From: SAR324 cluster bacterium
GTDB taxonomy: Bacteria > SAR324 > XYD2-FULL-50-16
Assembly: GCA_002401295.1 (NCBI GenBank)
Contig: NVSR01000034.1
Coordinates: 1,866-23,429, forward strand
Length of the DNA stretch: 21,564 bases
Direction of reading: 5' to 3'
Shown here piece by piece: positions 1 through 6,853 of this stretch (position 1 is its first letter; the number at the start of each line of letters is the position of its first letter). The notes beneath the pieces are model-generated. The model was given only the letters and a program-made list of their open reading frames with translations, was not told the origin of the DNA and made no database searches. The translations under genes were made by a program, and so were the position numbers.

Positions 1-335
1 TGGCAAGCCAGACGCTCACCTTCTTTAGCTTGCTTTTTACTAATATGTCCTTCCTCAGTTGGCAGCAGATCTCCACCACCTTCCAGGACTTTCACTGTAC
101 ACTGAGCACAGGTTCCACCACCACCACAGGCAGAGGAAAGAAAGATTTTTTGATCGGCTAAGGCTCCCAGTAGTTTCCCACCGGCAGGCACTTTCACTAT
201 AGAATCAGAATCGCCATTGATCATGATTTCCACAGCGCCGCTACTAACCAACTTGGATTTTGCGAACAGAATCACAACTACCAATGCCAGCAAGATCCCG
301 GTGAAAACGCCTACGCCTAATAAAATCACTTCCAT
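1..335 (-). CDS. nqrF: Na+-translocating NADH:quinone reductase subunit F, N-terminal part
   Basis: NqrF is the NADH-oxidising subunit of the Na+-NQR complex; it passes electrons from NADH through FAD and a [2Fe-2S] centre into the membrane subunits. Only the first 111 residues are in the window; the FAD/NAD-binding reductase part lies beyond the left edge. The start is the ATG read from 335, with AGGAAAA a few bases upstream. Residues 3-24 form one hydrophobic membrane helix, followed by a ferredoxin-like domain. C70, C76 and C79 (C-x5-C-x2-C) and C111 match the four ligands of a plant-type [2Fe-2S] cluster. It is the last gene of nqrABCDEF, separated from nqrE by 106 bases that can fold into a hairpin. 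Identity is firm from motif, membrane helix and position. Confidence 0.95.
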   Translation of the reverse strand, partial: MEVILLGVGVFTGILLALVVVILFAKSKLVSSGAVEIMINGDSDSIVKVPAGGKLLGALADQKIFLSSACGGGGTCAQCTVKVLEGGGDLLPTEEGHISKKQAKEGERLAC

Positions 336-358
336 CGTTATTTTCCTATTCGATAAAC

Positions 359-412
359 CTCCTCATCGAGTTCCCCTGGCCTTCTTTGGGCAGAGGTATG
401 TTCCATGAGGAG
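359..412 (-). promoter_or_regulatory. Intercistronic two-tier hairpin before nqrF
   Basis: Bases 359-366 (CTCCTCAT) are the exact inverse of 405-412 (ATGAGGAG). Inside them, 373-381 and 388-396 pair over 8 of 9 positions, counting one G-U, around a 6-base loop. On the nqr transcript this gives a stacked hairpin upstream of the nqrF ribosome site. It lacks a U-run, so it looks more like an mRNA-processing or stability element than a terminator. Seen by eye only. Confidence 0.45.
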
Positions 413-441
413 AAGTGTTTTTAAGTAAGCTGTTAATGAGA

Positions 442-1050
442 TTACAGCTGAATTCCGGAGAAAGACATGAAAGCCATAGACATCAAACCAACAGTGATGA
501 AGGTGATGCCCAGTCCACGTAGTCCATCCGGCACGTCGCTGTATTTCATTTTTTCACGGATACCCGCCAAAGCCACGAGGGCGATAGCCCATCCTAATCC
601 ACTACCAAAACCGTAGACGATACTTTCATCAAAGCTGTACTCTCGTTCTACCATGAATAAGGAACCAGCCATGATCGCACAGTTGACTGTGATCAAGGGC
701 AGGAAAATTCCGAGGGCGTTATATAAGGGTGGGAAAAATCGATCCAGCGTCATTTCTAAGATCTGTACGACAGCGGCAATAACACCAATGTAACAGATAT
801 AACCCAAAAATTCTAAATCAGCATCACCCATACCAGCCCATTCCAGGGCTCCTTCTTGTAGGATATTACTGTAGATTAACTGGTTCAAGGGTACGGTAAT
901 AGTCTGTACGGCTATTACGGCAATCCCCAAACCTACTGCAGTATCTACCTTTTTAGAGACGGCCAGGAAAGTACACATCCCCAAAAAGAAAGCCAAGGCC
1001 ATATTTTCAACAAAAATGGCTTTGGCCAGAATATTTAAATAGACTTCCAT
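442..1050 (-). CDS. nqrE: Na+-translocating NADH:quinone reductase subunit E
   Basis: NqrE is a polytopic inner-membrane subunit that, with NqrD, forms the pseudo-symmetric core of the Na+-NQR. The 202-residue product has the usual family length and about six hydrophobic helices. C26 (in LGMCTFLAVSKK) and C124 (in VNCAIM) lie at the positions of the conserved cysteines that, with the matching pair in NqrD, hold an iron centre in the membrane in structurally studied NQR. The ATG has a strong GAGGAGGA ribosome site lying in the 3' end of nqrD, four bases away, so translation is likely coupled. The family also includes RnfA/RnfE, but the six-gene nqr context settles the assignment. Confidence 0.97.
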   Translation of the reverse strand: MEVYLNILAKAIFVENMALAFFLGMCTFLAVSKKVDTAVGLGIAVIAVQTITVPLNQLIYSNILQEGALEWAGMGDADLEFLGYICYIGVIAAVVQILEMTLDRFFPPLYNALGIFLPLITVNCAIMAGSLFMVEREYSFDESIVYGFGSGLGWAIALVALAGIREKMKYSDVPDGLRGLGITFITVGLMSMAFMSFSGIQL

Positions 1051-1054
1051 GCTG

Positions 1055-1675
1055 TTAGTCCTCCTCTACTTGATCTGTTTTCCAGGTTCGTAGCGCCCAG
1101 ATCAACAAGCCGATCAAGAAGAAGGCACTCGGTGGTAGCACAAGCAAGCCATTAGGCATATACCATCCACCTTCAGTGATTGGTGTTAGGATATTGATTC
1201 CAAATAACTTTCCTGAGCCAAACAGCTCACGAATAATACCGACGGCAATCAGCATCACAGAATATCCCAGACCATTTCCAATACCATCCAGGAAACTAAT
1301 GCCAGGGCTATTCTTCATAGCGAAGCCTTCAGCACGCCCCATCACGATACAGTTGGTAATAATCAAACCAACAAATACGGAAAGCTGCTTACTAGTACTA
1401 AAAGCAAAGGCCTTCAGCATCTGATCTACAAAAATCACCAGAGAAGCGATGATCATCATCTGTACAATAATCCGGATACTACTCGGAATATGATTTCGAA
1501 TCGAACTAACAAAGAAATTGGAAAAAGCCGTTACGAAAATCACTGCCAGTGACATGACGAAAACAGTTTCCAACTTACTGGTAACAGCCAGTGCCGAACA
1601 AAGTCCCAGAATCTGCAAAGCAATCGGGTTGTCCGTGAATATAGGCCTAAATAAAATATCACGAGTCTTACTCAT
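1055..1675 (-). CDS. nqrD: Na+-translocating NADH:quinone reductase subunit D
   Basis: NqrD is the polytopic membrane partner of NqrE in the Na+-NQR complex. The 206-residue protein has about six transmembrane helices and the paired cysteines C26 (LGLCSALAVTSK) and C109 (TNCIVMGRAE), which with those of NqrE are known to bind an iron centre. Its ATG overlaps the nqrC stop by one base (TAATG), and a strong AAGGAGG ribosome site precedes it. This is typical of translational coupling in an operon whose products are needed in equal amounts. RnfE is the closest alternative family; the position between nqrC and nqrE rules it out. Confidence 0.97.
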   Translation of the reverse strand: MSKTRDILFRPIFTDNPIALQILGLCSALAVTSKLETVFVMSLAVIFVTAFSNFFVSSIRNHIPSSIRIIVQMMIIASLVIFVDQMLKAFAFSTSKQLSVFVGLIITNCIVMGRAEGFAMKNSPGISFLDGIGNGLGYSVMLIAVGIIRELFGSGKLFGINILTPITEGGWYMPNGLLVLPPSAFFLIGLLIWALRTWKTDQVEED

Positions 1676-2439
1676 TATACTCCTCCTTGACTTCTCAACT
1701 TGGCCAGAAAGACTCCGTAGCCATCACTGCCTAACCAATAGTGAATGAGATTTCTAACTCCACGATTCGTCAGGGTAGCACCGGATAAGCCGTCAACCTG
1801 ATGGATAGCACCAGCTTTATTGGGATTTACACCTCCCTTGACGAGTTCAACGACAGGCTTCCACTGCTCATTAAATGCTTTCTTACCAACCCACTGTTGC
1901 TTCCAGCGAGGATTATCTACCTCACCACCAAGACCGGGAGTTTCCTTATGATCATAAAAAGTAAGTCCCTTCACTGTATTACCATCACCTTCAAAAGCGA
2001 TAAAAGCATACATTGTTCCCCATAATCCTTTTCCGTAAATGGGCAGAATAATGGTTTCGGTTTTGCCATTTTTTTCTACCAGGTAGATAGCAGCAAACTT
2101 AGAGCGTCGTCTGATCTTGGCAATATCCTGAGCAATCTCAATACTGGTTGCCGGATCCTTCGAGTATTTTTTCTGATCATACTTGGCAGGATCTATATCG
2201 GTATAAGCACCGGTAGACAGATCGATGACCTTAGGTGTGATATTCTGGAAAAGTTCATCAATACTCTTTCCCTCTTCCATCAAACCGGCAGCAGCCAAAA
2301 TATTTTCTTTCAGTGCCAGAGCTTTGTTTCTTTCCTGGATGGGCTTCAAAGAAACCGCCGCCACAGAAACAAGCACGGAACAAACAATACAGAGCAAGAA
2401 AGCTACTGTCAGTGTTTTCTTAATGCTATCATTGGCCAT
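1675..2439 (-). CDS. nqrC: Na+-translocating NADH:quinone reductase subunit C (covalent FMN)
   Basis: NqrC carries a covalently bound FMN that takes electrons within the Na+-NQR. The 254-residue protein starts with one membrane helix (about residues 9-31); the rest is predicted to be periplasmic. The flavinylation motif D-G-L-S-G-A-T is at 216-222, so T222 is the expected phosphoester-linked FMN site; attachment needs an ApbE/Ftp flavin transferase, which is not in this window. The upstream stretch GLWGTMYAF (138-146) and the GLGGE signature (169-173) are typical of the family. The first 11 bases overlap the end of nqrB, with CGGAGGA upstream inside nqrB. RnfG is related but would sit in a different operon. 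Confidence 0.97.
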   Translation of the reverse strand: MANDSIKKTLTVAFLLCIVCSVLVSVAAVSLKPIQERNKALALKENILAAAGLMEEGKSIDELFQNITPKVIDLSTGAYTDIDPAKYDQKKYSKDPATSIEIAQDIAKIRRRSKFAAIYLVEKNGKTETIILPIYGKGLWGTMYAFIAFEGDGNTVKGLTFYDHKETPGLGGEVDNPRWKQQWVGKKAFNEQWKPVVELVKGGVNPNKAGAIHQVDGLSGATLTNRGVRNLIHYWLGSDGYGVFLAKLRSQGGV

Positions 2440-3637
2440 TGCGAGCTATCCTCCGTTTGATGTTAGCTTTTACAACGAAGTTATCGATCACAGGAGCAAA
2501 CACGTTACCAAACAGGATCGCCAACATCATTCCTTCAGGAAAAGCAGGGTTTACCACTCGGATCAGAATTACCATCATACCAATCAGTGCTCCGTAGAAC
2601 CACTGTCCGGTTCGAGTCATCGATGCAGAAACTGGATCGGTTGCCATGAAAACCAGACCAAAAGCAAAACCACCCAACACTAGATGCCAGATTGGCGTCA
2701 CGCTAAACATAGGGTTAGTATCTGCCGGCATCATATTCAGGACGGAAGCCAAAGCCACCGCACCCAAGATGACACTCAACATGATCCTCCAGGAACCGAT
2801 ACGAGCCATGATCAAGATCAAAGCTCCAATCATACAGGCTAGAGCAGATGTCTCACCCATAGATCCGGGGATGAATCCCATAAAAGAATCATTCCAAGTA
2901 AACGCTTCCGTTACAGCACTTAATCCGCCTACAGCCGCTAATCCAAGTGGAGTCGCGCCCGTAAAGCCATCAACTGCTGTCCAAACCGCATCCCCTGAAA
3001 TCTGAGCAGGATAAGCGAAGAAGAGGAACGCACGTCCTGTCAAAGCTGGATTGAGGAAGTTTTTCCCTGTTCCACCAAAGACTTCTTTACCGATCACAAC
3101 ACCAAAGGAGATTCCGATTGCCACCTGCCAGAGGGGAATCGTGGGAGGTAGAATCAGCGGAAAAAGCATTCCTGTTACTAGGAAGCCCTCGTTGATCTCA
3201 TGGCCTCGCACCATAGCGAACTGACCTTCCCAGAAACCTCCGACCAAGTTACACACTATAAAAATCGGAAGAAAATAAAGCGCTCCATGCGCCACATTGG
3301 CAGCCATACTGGCCGGGTCAAACCCGATTCCCAGCATTTGCATCATATTGGCTCTCCAACCAGTTGCCACAACGCCCATCTTGGCTAAGGCTATATTCGC
3401 TTGGAGTCCAGTGTTATACATTGCCATGATGATAGCAGGAGTCAAAGCGACTACCACGGTGATCATCATCCGTTTCAGATCAATTGAATCACGCACATGA
3501 GATGCGCCCTTCGTTACCTCACCGGGAGTGTAAAGAAAGGTATCGGCCATCTCATAAAGAGCGTAAAACTTTTCTAGTTTTCCACCCTTCTTAAAATGCG
3601 GTTCTTGCTGATCCAGGAAATTTCGTAAAGCCTTCAT
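2429..3637 (-). CDS. nqrB: Na+-translocating NADH:quinone reductase subunit B (covalent FMN)
   Basis: NqrB is the largest membrane subunit of the Na+-NQR and carries a covalent FMN, a bound flavin and the quinone-reducing region. The 402-residue product has family-typical length, an N-terminal cytoplasmic stretch of about 55 residues (KKGGKLEKFYALYEMADTF region) and about ten hydrophobic helices. The flavinylation motif D-G-F-T-G-A-T is at 223-229, so T229 is the expected FMN site. The segment GKEVFGGTGKNFLNPAL (183-199) and MATDPVSAS (331-339) are strongly conserved signatures of NqrB/RnfD. The start is directly adjacent to the nqrA stop with no gap, and a GA-rich ribosome site (GAGGGAAGGG) lies in the nqrA tail. 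Confidence 0.97.
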   Translation of the reverse strand: MKALRNFLDQQEPHFKKGGKLEKFYALYEMADTFLYTPGEVTKGASHVRDSIDLKRMMITVVVALTPAIIMAMYNTGLQANIALAKMGVVATGWRANMMQMLGIGFDPASMAANVAHGALYFLPIFIVCNLVGGFWEGQFAMVRGHEINEGFLVTGMLFPLILPPTIPLWQVAIGISFGVVIGKEVFGGTGKNFLNPALTGRAFLFFAYPAQISGDAVWTAVDGFTGATPLGLAAVGGLSAVTEAFTWNDSFMGFIPGSMGETSALACMIGALILIMARIGSWRIMLSVILGAVALASVLNMMPADTNPMFSVTPIWHLVLGGFAFGLVFMATDPVSASMTRTGQWFYGALIGMMVILIRVVNPAFPEGMMLAILFGNVFAPVIDNFVVKANIKRRIARNGQ

Positions 3638-4981
3638 TTACCCTTCCCTCTCAATTTGAGTCAAAGCTTGTCGTAATATCGGTCCATATTCATATTTACC
3701 GGGACAAACAAAGGTGCACAGGCCTAAATCCTCTTCATCCAGTTCGAGGCAGCCTAAAGCTTGCGCTTGATCCGTGTCCATAGTGATAATAGACCGAAGT
3801 AAGAATGTGGGCTGAATATCCAAAGGCATAACTGCTTCGTAACTGCCGACGGGTACCATGGCTCGCTTGCTGCCACCTGTGGAGGAAGTAAAGTTGAACA
3901 ATTTGCTCGGAGAAAGCTTGGCTGAATAAATATTCTTGATAGAAAATTTACTGCCGCCAGGAGTTAGCCAACCGAGGAATTCTCGTTCTCGTCCTTCTGC
4001 AATCACAGAAATCTGCTGATGATATCGTCCCAAGAAAGCAAAAGGGCCCTCAGCTTTATGTCCTGATAAGACGGAACCGGAAATCACTCGATTTTCCTTG
4101 TCACTCACCTGACCAGCGACCAACTCATCAATATTTGCACCCAAACGCGTGCGTACTAAGCAAGGGTTTTTCACTTCTGGACCAGCCAGAGAAATTACAC
4201 GCTCTACGAATAATTTCCCACTGGTAAATAAGTGACCAATTGCAATCACATCCTGGTAGTTAATCGTCCATACAGTTTTGGCGATATGAACCGGATCCAA
4301 GAAGTGGATATGGGTTCCAGCTAAACCGGCTGGATGAGGTCCCGCAAACTCTTCGACTACAACTCGATCAACACCTGCTCCCGGAATACTTGTATTCGGC
4401 GCTTTACAGAGGTAAATTTTCCCTTCTGTCAAACGTCCCAGAACAGTCAAGCCTTGGGTAAAGGCTTGCTTTTGTTCGGCAAGGAATAGTTCAGGATTGG
4501 CAGCCAAAGGATTCGTATCCATGGCTGTCACAAAAATAGATCGAGGTGTAGAACCTAGACTGGGAACCTTACTGAAAGGACGGGTTCGGAGAGAGGTCCA
4601 TAGTCCGGACATCACCAAGTTTTCTTCTACCTGTTCTTTTGTCAGAGTCGCTAATCCTTTTTCGGGATAAGCCTGAAAGGTCTCTGCGTCCTCCCCTTTC
4701 AGTTGAATGACCACTGATTGTAGAACTCGTCGTTCTCCACGGTTGATGGCAACAACGTTGCCGGCACCGGGAGCGGTAAATCTTACGCCATGGTTTTTTT
4801 TATCTGTAAAAAGAAGTTGCCCTAATTTGACTTGATCCCCCACGCGAACCGCCATGGTGGGTTTCATGCCAACGTAATCAGGGCCTACCACAGCGACTGA
4901 CTTTACAGAGTTCCCCTTCGTAATTTCTTGCTTCGGGGAGCCTGTAGTCGGTAACTCAAGGCCTTTTTTAATTGTAATCAT
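3638..4981 (-). CDS. nqrA: Na+-translocating NADH:quinone reductase subunit A
   Basis: NqrA is the peripheral cytoplasmic subunit of the Na+-NQR and contributes to quinone interaction. It is first in the operon. The start chosen is the ATG read from 4981, giving MITIKKGLELP, the usual N-terminus of the family, and 447 residues, close to the normal length of about 446. An in-frame TTG ten codons upstream (read from 5011) would add KDSSYIDRT, which has no counterpart in NqrA. A GAAGGA lies near that TTG but about 22 bases from the ATG, so the ribosome site is poorly defined. The C-terminal part shows LEEDLGLCTFVCPGKYEYG, related to the RnfC core. The promoter must lie in the AT-rich gap on its 5' side. 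Confidence 0.95.
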   Translation of the reverse strand: MITIKKGLELPTTGSPKQEITKGNSVKSVAVVGPDYVGMKPTMAVRVGDQVKLGQLLFTDKKNHGVRFTAPGAGNVVAINRGERRVLQSVVIQLKGEDAETFQAYPEKGLATLTKEQVEENLVMSGLWTSLRTRPFSKVPSLGSTPRSIFVTAMDTNPLAANPELFLAEQKQAFTQGLTVLGRLTEGKIYLCKAPNTSIPGAGVDRVVVEEFAGPHPAGLAGTHIHFLDPVHIAKTVWTINYQDVIAIGHLFTSGKLFVERVISLAGPEVKNPCLVRTRLGANIDELVAGQVSDKENRVISGSVLSGHKAEGPFAFLGRYHQQISVIAEGREREFLGWLTPGGSKFSIKNIYSAKLSPSKLFNFTSSTGGSKRAMVPVGSYEAVMPLDIQPTFLLRSIITMDTDQAQALGCLELDEEDLGLCTFVCPGKYEYGPILRQALTQIEREG

Positions 4982-5482
4982 TGTTCTATCTATGTAGCTG
5001 CTATCCTTCAATAGAATTTGATTCGGTTACAAACCAATTAATTAATCGCCCAGAGTAACGGGAAAATTAATTCTGGTCAATGTGGACCAAACTCCATCCT
5101 TCCTACAAAGTGTAGAATAAAATACTATCCAAAGAAATGACGTGTTCCTTTCCAGCAACTCAAATTCACTTGAATCTAAAAATAAAACTTTAAATATCAA
5201 ACTAGTATGATCTTAAAGTCCATTTTAAAAGAAACCCGACATGTCCGTGATATAGATTAATCCCCCTAATATTGCAACCTCATTTTTGGAACAAGCATCT
5301 GGATTCAAAGTGTTTTGATAACATTGTTATGTTTTTAGCTATAAAATACTAGAAAAACTATTTTTACAAATCTGACATTTTTCTATACTATTTTTCTATC
5401 ATCTTGCTTTTCAATACCGACCTGATTAAAAGAAGAACGTAGAAGCAGTGATTCACCCCACACCACACACTAAAATAAAATT
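4982..5482. other. AT-rich divergent intergenic region between nqrA and the ABC permease gene
   Basis: About 500 bases with no credible gene in either direction; the only ATG-initiated frames are a few codons long. It must carry the promoter of the nqr operon (minus) and probably that of the permease gene (plus). It contains a 13-base perfect palindrome at 5318-5330 and a small inverted repeat, TGGTC-6-GACCA, at 5074-5089. It also has two copies of ATTTTTCTAT (5377-5386 and 5390-5399). No RNA gene was recognised. Confidence 0.6.
5315..5345 (+). promoter_or_regulatory. Candidate promoter with overlapping operator-like palindrome
   Basis: ATAACATTGTTAT at 5318-5330 is a perfect palindrome about a central T. 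It overlaps a possible -35 element TTGATA (5315-5320), with TATAAA at 5340-5345 as a possible -10 (19-base spacing, longer than ideal). An alternative -10, TATACT, lies at 5384-5389. A dimeric repressor site overlapping a promoter is a reasonable reading, but the region is so AT-rich that chance palindromes are expected. Confidence 0.3.
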
Positions 5483-6310
5483 GTGAAAAAAATGTTAAAA
5501 AAGCTCTTCTTGCATGGGACTCTACTCAGCTTAACTGTAGTTACTCTTGTGCCCTTATGGATTATGTTTGTTACTAGTTTTTTAGAAACGTCAGGCTCTT
5601 TGGGAGTCCAGACTATTTTCCCGGATCTGGGGAACCTGACACTCAAGAATTTTTATGACGTATGGACGGAAGGGAATTTTGGCCGTTATTTTTGGAATTC
5701 CTTGTTGGTCACTGTCGTAATCACTTTTGCTAATTTACTCTTTGATGGGATGGCGGCTTACGCTTTAGCAAGGCGACATTTTAAAGGCAGGAAATGGTTA
5801 ATGGGGTTAATTTTATTAAAACTCATGATCCCGGCCACTGTCTTGATGGTACCAACTTTTATTCTTGTTCGTAACTTGGGGATCTATGACAGCTACTGGG
5901 CCCTGATTCTGCCTATGGTTGCGGAAACCTTTGGCATTTTCCTTTTGCGTCAGTATATGCTGTCCCTCCCAGTAGAACTGGAGGAGGCGGCCAGATTGGA
6001 GGGAGCTGGAGACTGGAGAATCTTTTTTACGATTATTATGCCGCTTTCCAAACCGGCATTAGCGGTGGTAGCCATCCATAGTGTTTTAGTTAGTTGGAAT
6101 GCCTATATCTATCCTTTAATTCTAACCTCTTCAGACCACATGAGGACATTACCCTTAGGGATCGCTTTTTATCGTGCATCACACTCAGATGTCGACACAG
6201 CACACCTTATGGCCGGTTCCGTCATCGCATCCCTTCCGGTAATTCTGGCATTCCTGATATTCCAGCGGCAGATTATCGCAGGACTGACCAAAGGAGCAGT
6301 CAAAGGATAG
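5483..6310 (+). CDS. Carbohydrate ABC transporter inner-membrane permease, MalG type
   Basis: This is an inner-membrane permease of a binding-protein-dependent ABC importer, of the sugar-transporter MalG/UgpE family. The 275 residues contain about six hydrophobic segments (roughly 10-31, 72-96, 107-129, 135-157, 193-214, 243-262). The EAA loop that docks the ATPase is clear at 167-187: E168-A-A, G174 and the I-M-P end, with the sequence EEAARLEGAGDWRIF. The start is a GTG with no visible ribosome site; an ATG three codons later (5492) is possible. The usual partners (MalF-like permease, periplasmic binding protein, ATPase) are absent on either side, so this is an isolated subunit. Substrate cannot be read from the sequence. 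The gene converges on the next gene with only five bases between stops and no terminator visible. Confidence 0.9.
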   Translation: MKKMLKKLFLHGTLLSLTVVTLVPLWIMFVTSFLETSGSLGVQTIFPDLGNLTLKNFYDVWTEGNFGRYFWNSLLVTVVITFANLLFDGMAAYALARRHFKGRKWLMGLILLKLMIPATVLMVPTFILVRNLGIYDSYWALILPMVAETFGIFLLRQYMLSLPVELEEAARLEGAGDWRIFFTIIMPLSKPALAVVAIHSVLVSWNAYIYPLILTSSDHMRTLPLGIAFYRASHSDVDTAHLMAGSVIASLPVILAFLIFQRQIIAGLTKGAVKG

Positions 6311-6315
6311 ATATT

Positions 6316-6723
6316 TTAACTCGCCTGATTGTTACTAAAGCCCATTTCATCAAGCAGCTCAAAAAGTTTTTTCTGCTGAACCGGCTTCACCAAGTAATAC
6401 TCGCAACCTTCGGAAAAGGCCGATAAGACGTTCCGAGAGTCACCTAAAGCAGTTACCATAATTACCTTAGTACCTCGTCCAAGAGCAATACCTTGCTTTT
6501 CTTCTAACCTTCGAATCGCCTGCAAGGCCTCATGTCCGTTCATTTCAGGCATCATAATATCTAAGAAAATCACATCATAAGGCTGCCCTTCCTGCAAGGC
6601 TATCTGCACAAATTCTACAGCCTCTTTCCCGTTTACGGCTACGTCAGAATGCCCGTATCCCTTCAATAATGCAGTTAAAAGTTTTCGGTTAATCAAGTCA
6701 TCATCTACAATCAGCAACTTCAT
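6316..6723 (-). CDS. Single-domain response regulator (receiver only)
   Basis: This is a stand-alone CheY-like receiver of 135 residues with no output domain. Phosphorylation residues are all present, numbered from the ATG: acidic cluster at 7-9 (VDDD), phosphoacceptor D55 in LDIMMPEMNG, T91 and K113 in LVKPV. The ATG read from 6723 is chosen because GAGGAA lies five to six bases before it; a TTG one codon upstream (6726) is in frame but less likely. It is the last gene of the minus-strand signalling cluster, 130 bases after the large phosphatase/kinase protein, and may act as its phosphodonor partner or as a phosphate sink. Partners cannot be told from sequence. Confidence 0.92.
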   Translation of the reverse strand: MKLLIVDDDLINRKLLTALLKGYGHSDVAVNGKEAVEFVQIALQEGQPYDVIFLDIMMPEMNGHEALQAIRRLEEKQGIALGRGTKVIMVTALGDSRNVLSAFSEGCEYYLVKPVQQKKLFELLDEMGFSNNQAS

Positions 6724-6740
6724 CAAATTCCTCAGTAAAC

Positions 6741-6761
6741 CCCCGTCCTTTTGGAGCGGGG
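6741..6761 (-). promoter_or_regulatory. GC-rich hairpin in the leader of the receiver gene
   Basis: CCCCG-TCC (6741-6748) pairs with GGA-G-CGGGG (6753-6761) across a TTTT loop, leaving one bulged G. On the transcribed minus strand it is followed by only a short T stretch (TTTACTG) and then by the ribosome site of the receiver gene, about 17 bases downstream. It could be a weak terminator of the preceding gene or a stability element. Confidence 0.4.
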
Positions 6762-6853
6762 AAGTAAGGAGTCAGTATTAAACCGTCGCAAAACGACAAT
6801 CTTTTAGACTCCCAAAACAGGGTTAAGAATACATATTTCTTCTTGAAGAGGTA

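Noticed and set aside
2225..3500. Several plus-strand open frames of 60-150 codons within nqrB and nqrC
   Set aside because: They lie antisense to firmly identified nqr genes and show no protein-like motifs; they are frame shadows.
5009..5011. TTG as the nqrA start
   Set aside because: It would add ten residues not found in NqrA; the ATG ten codons on gives the standard MITIKKGLELP start and family length.
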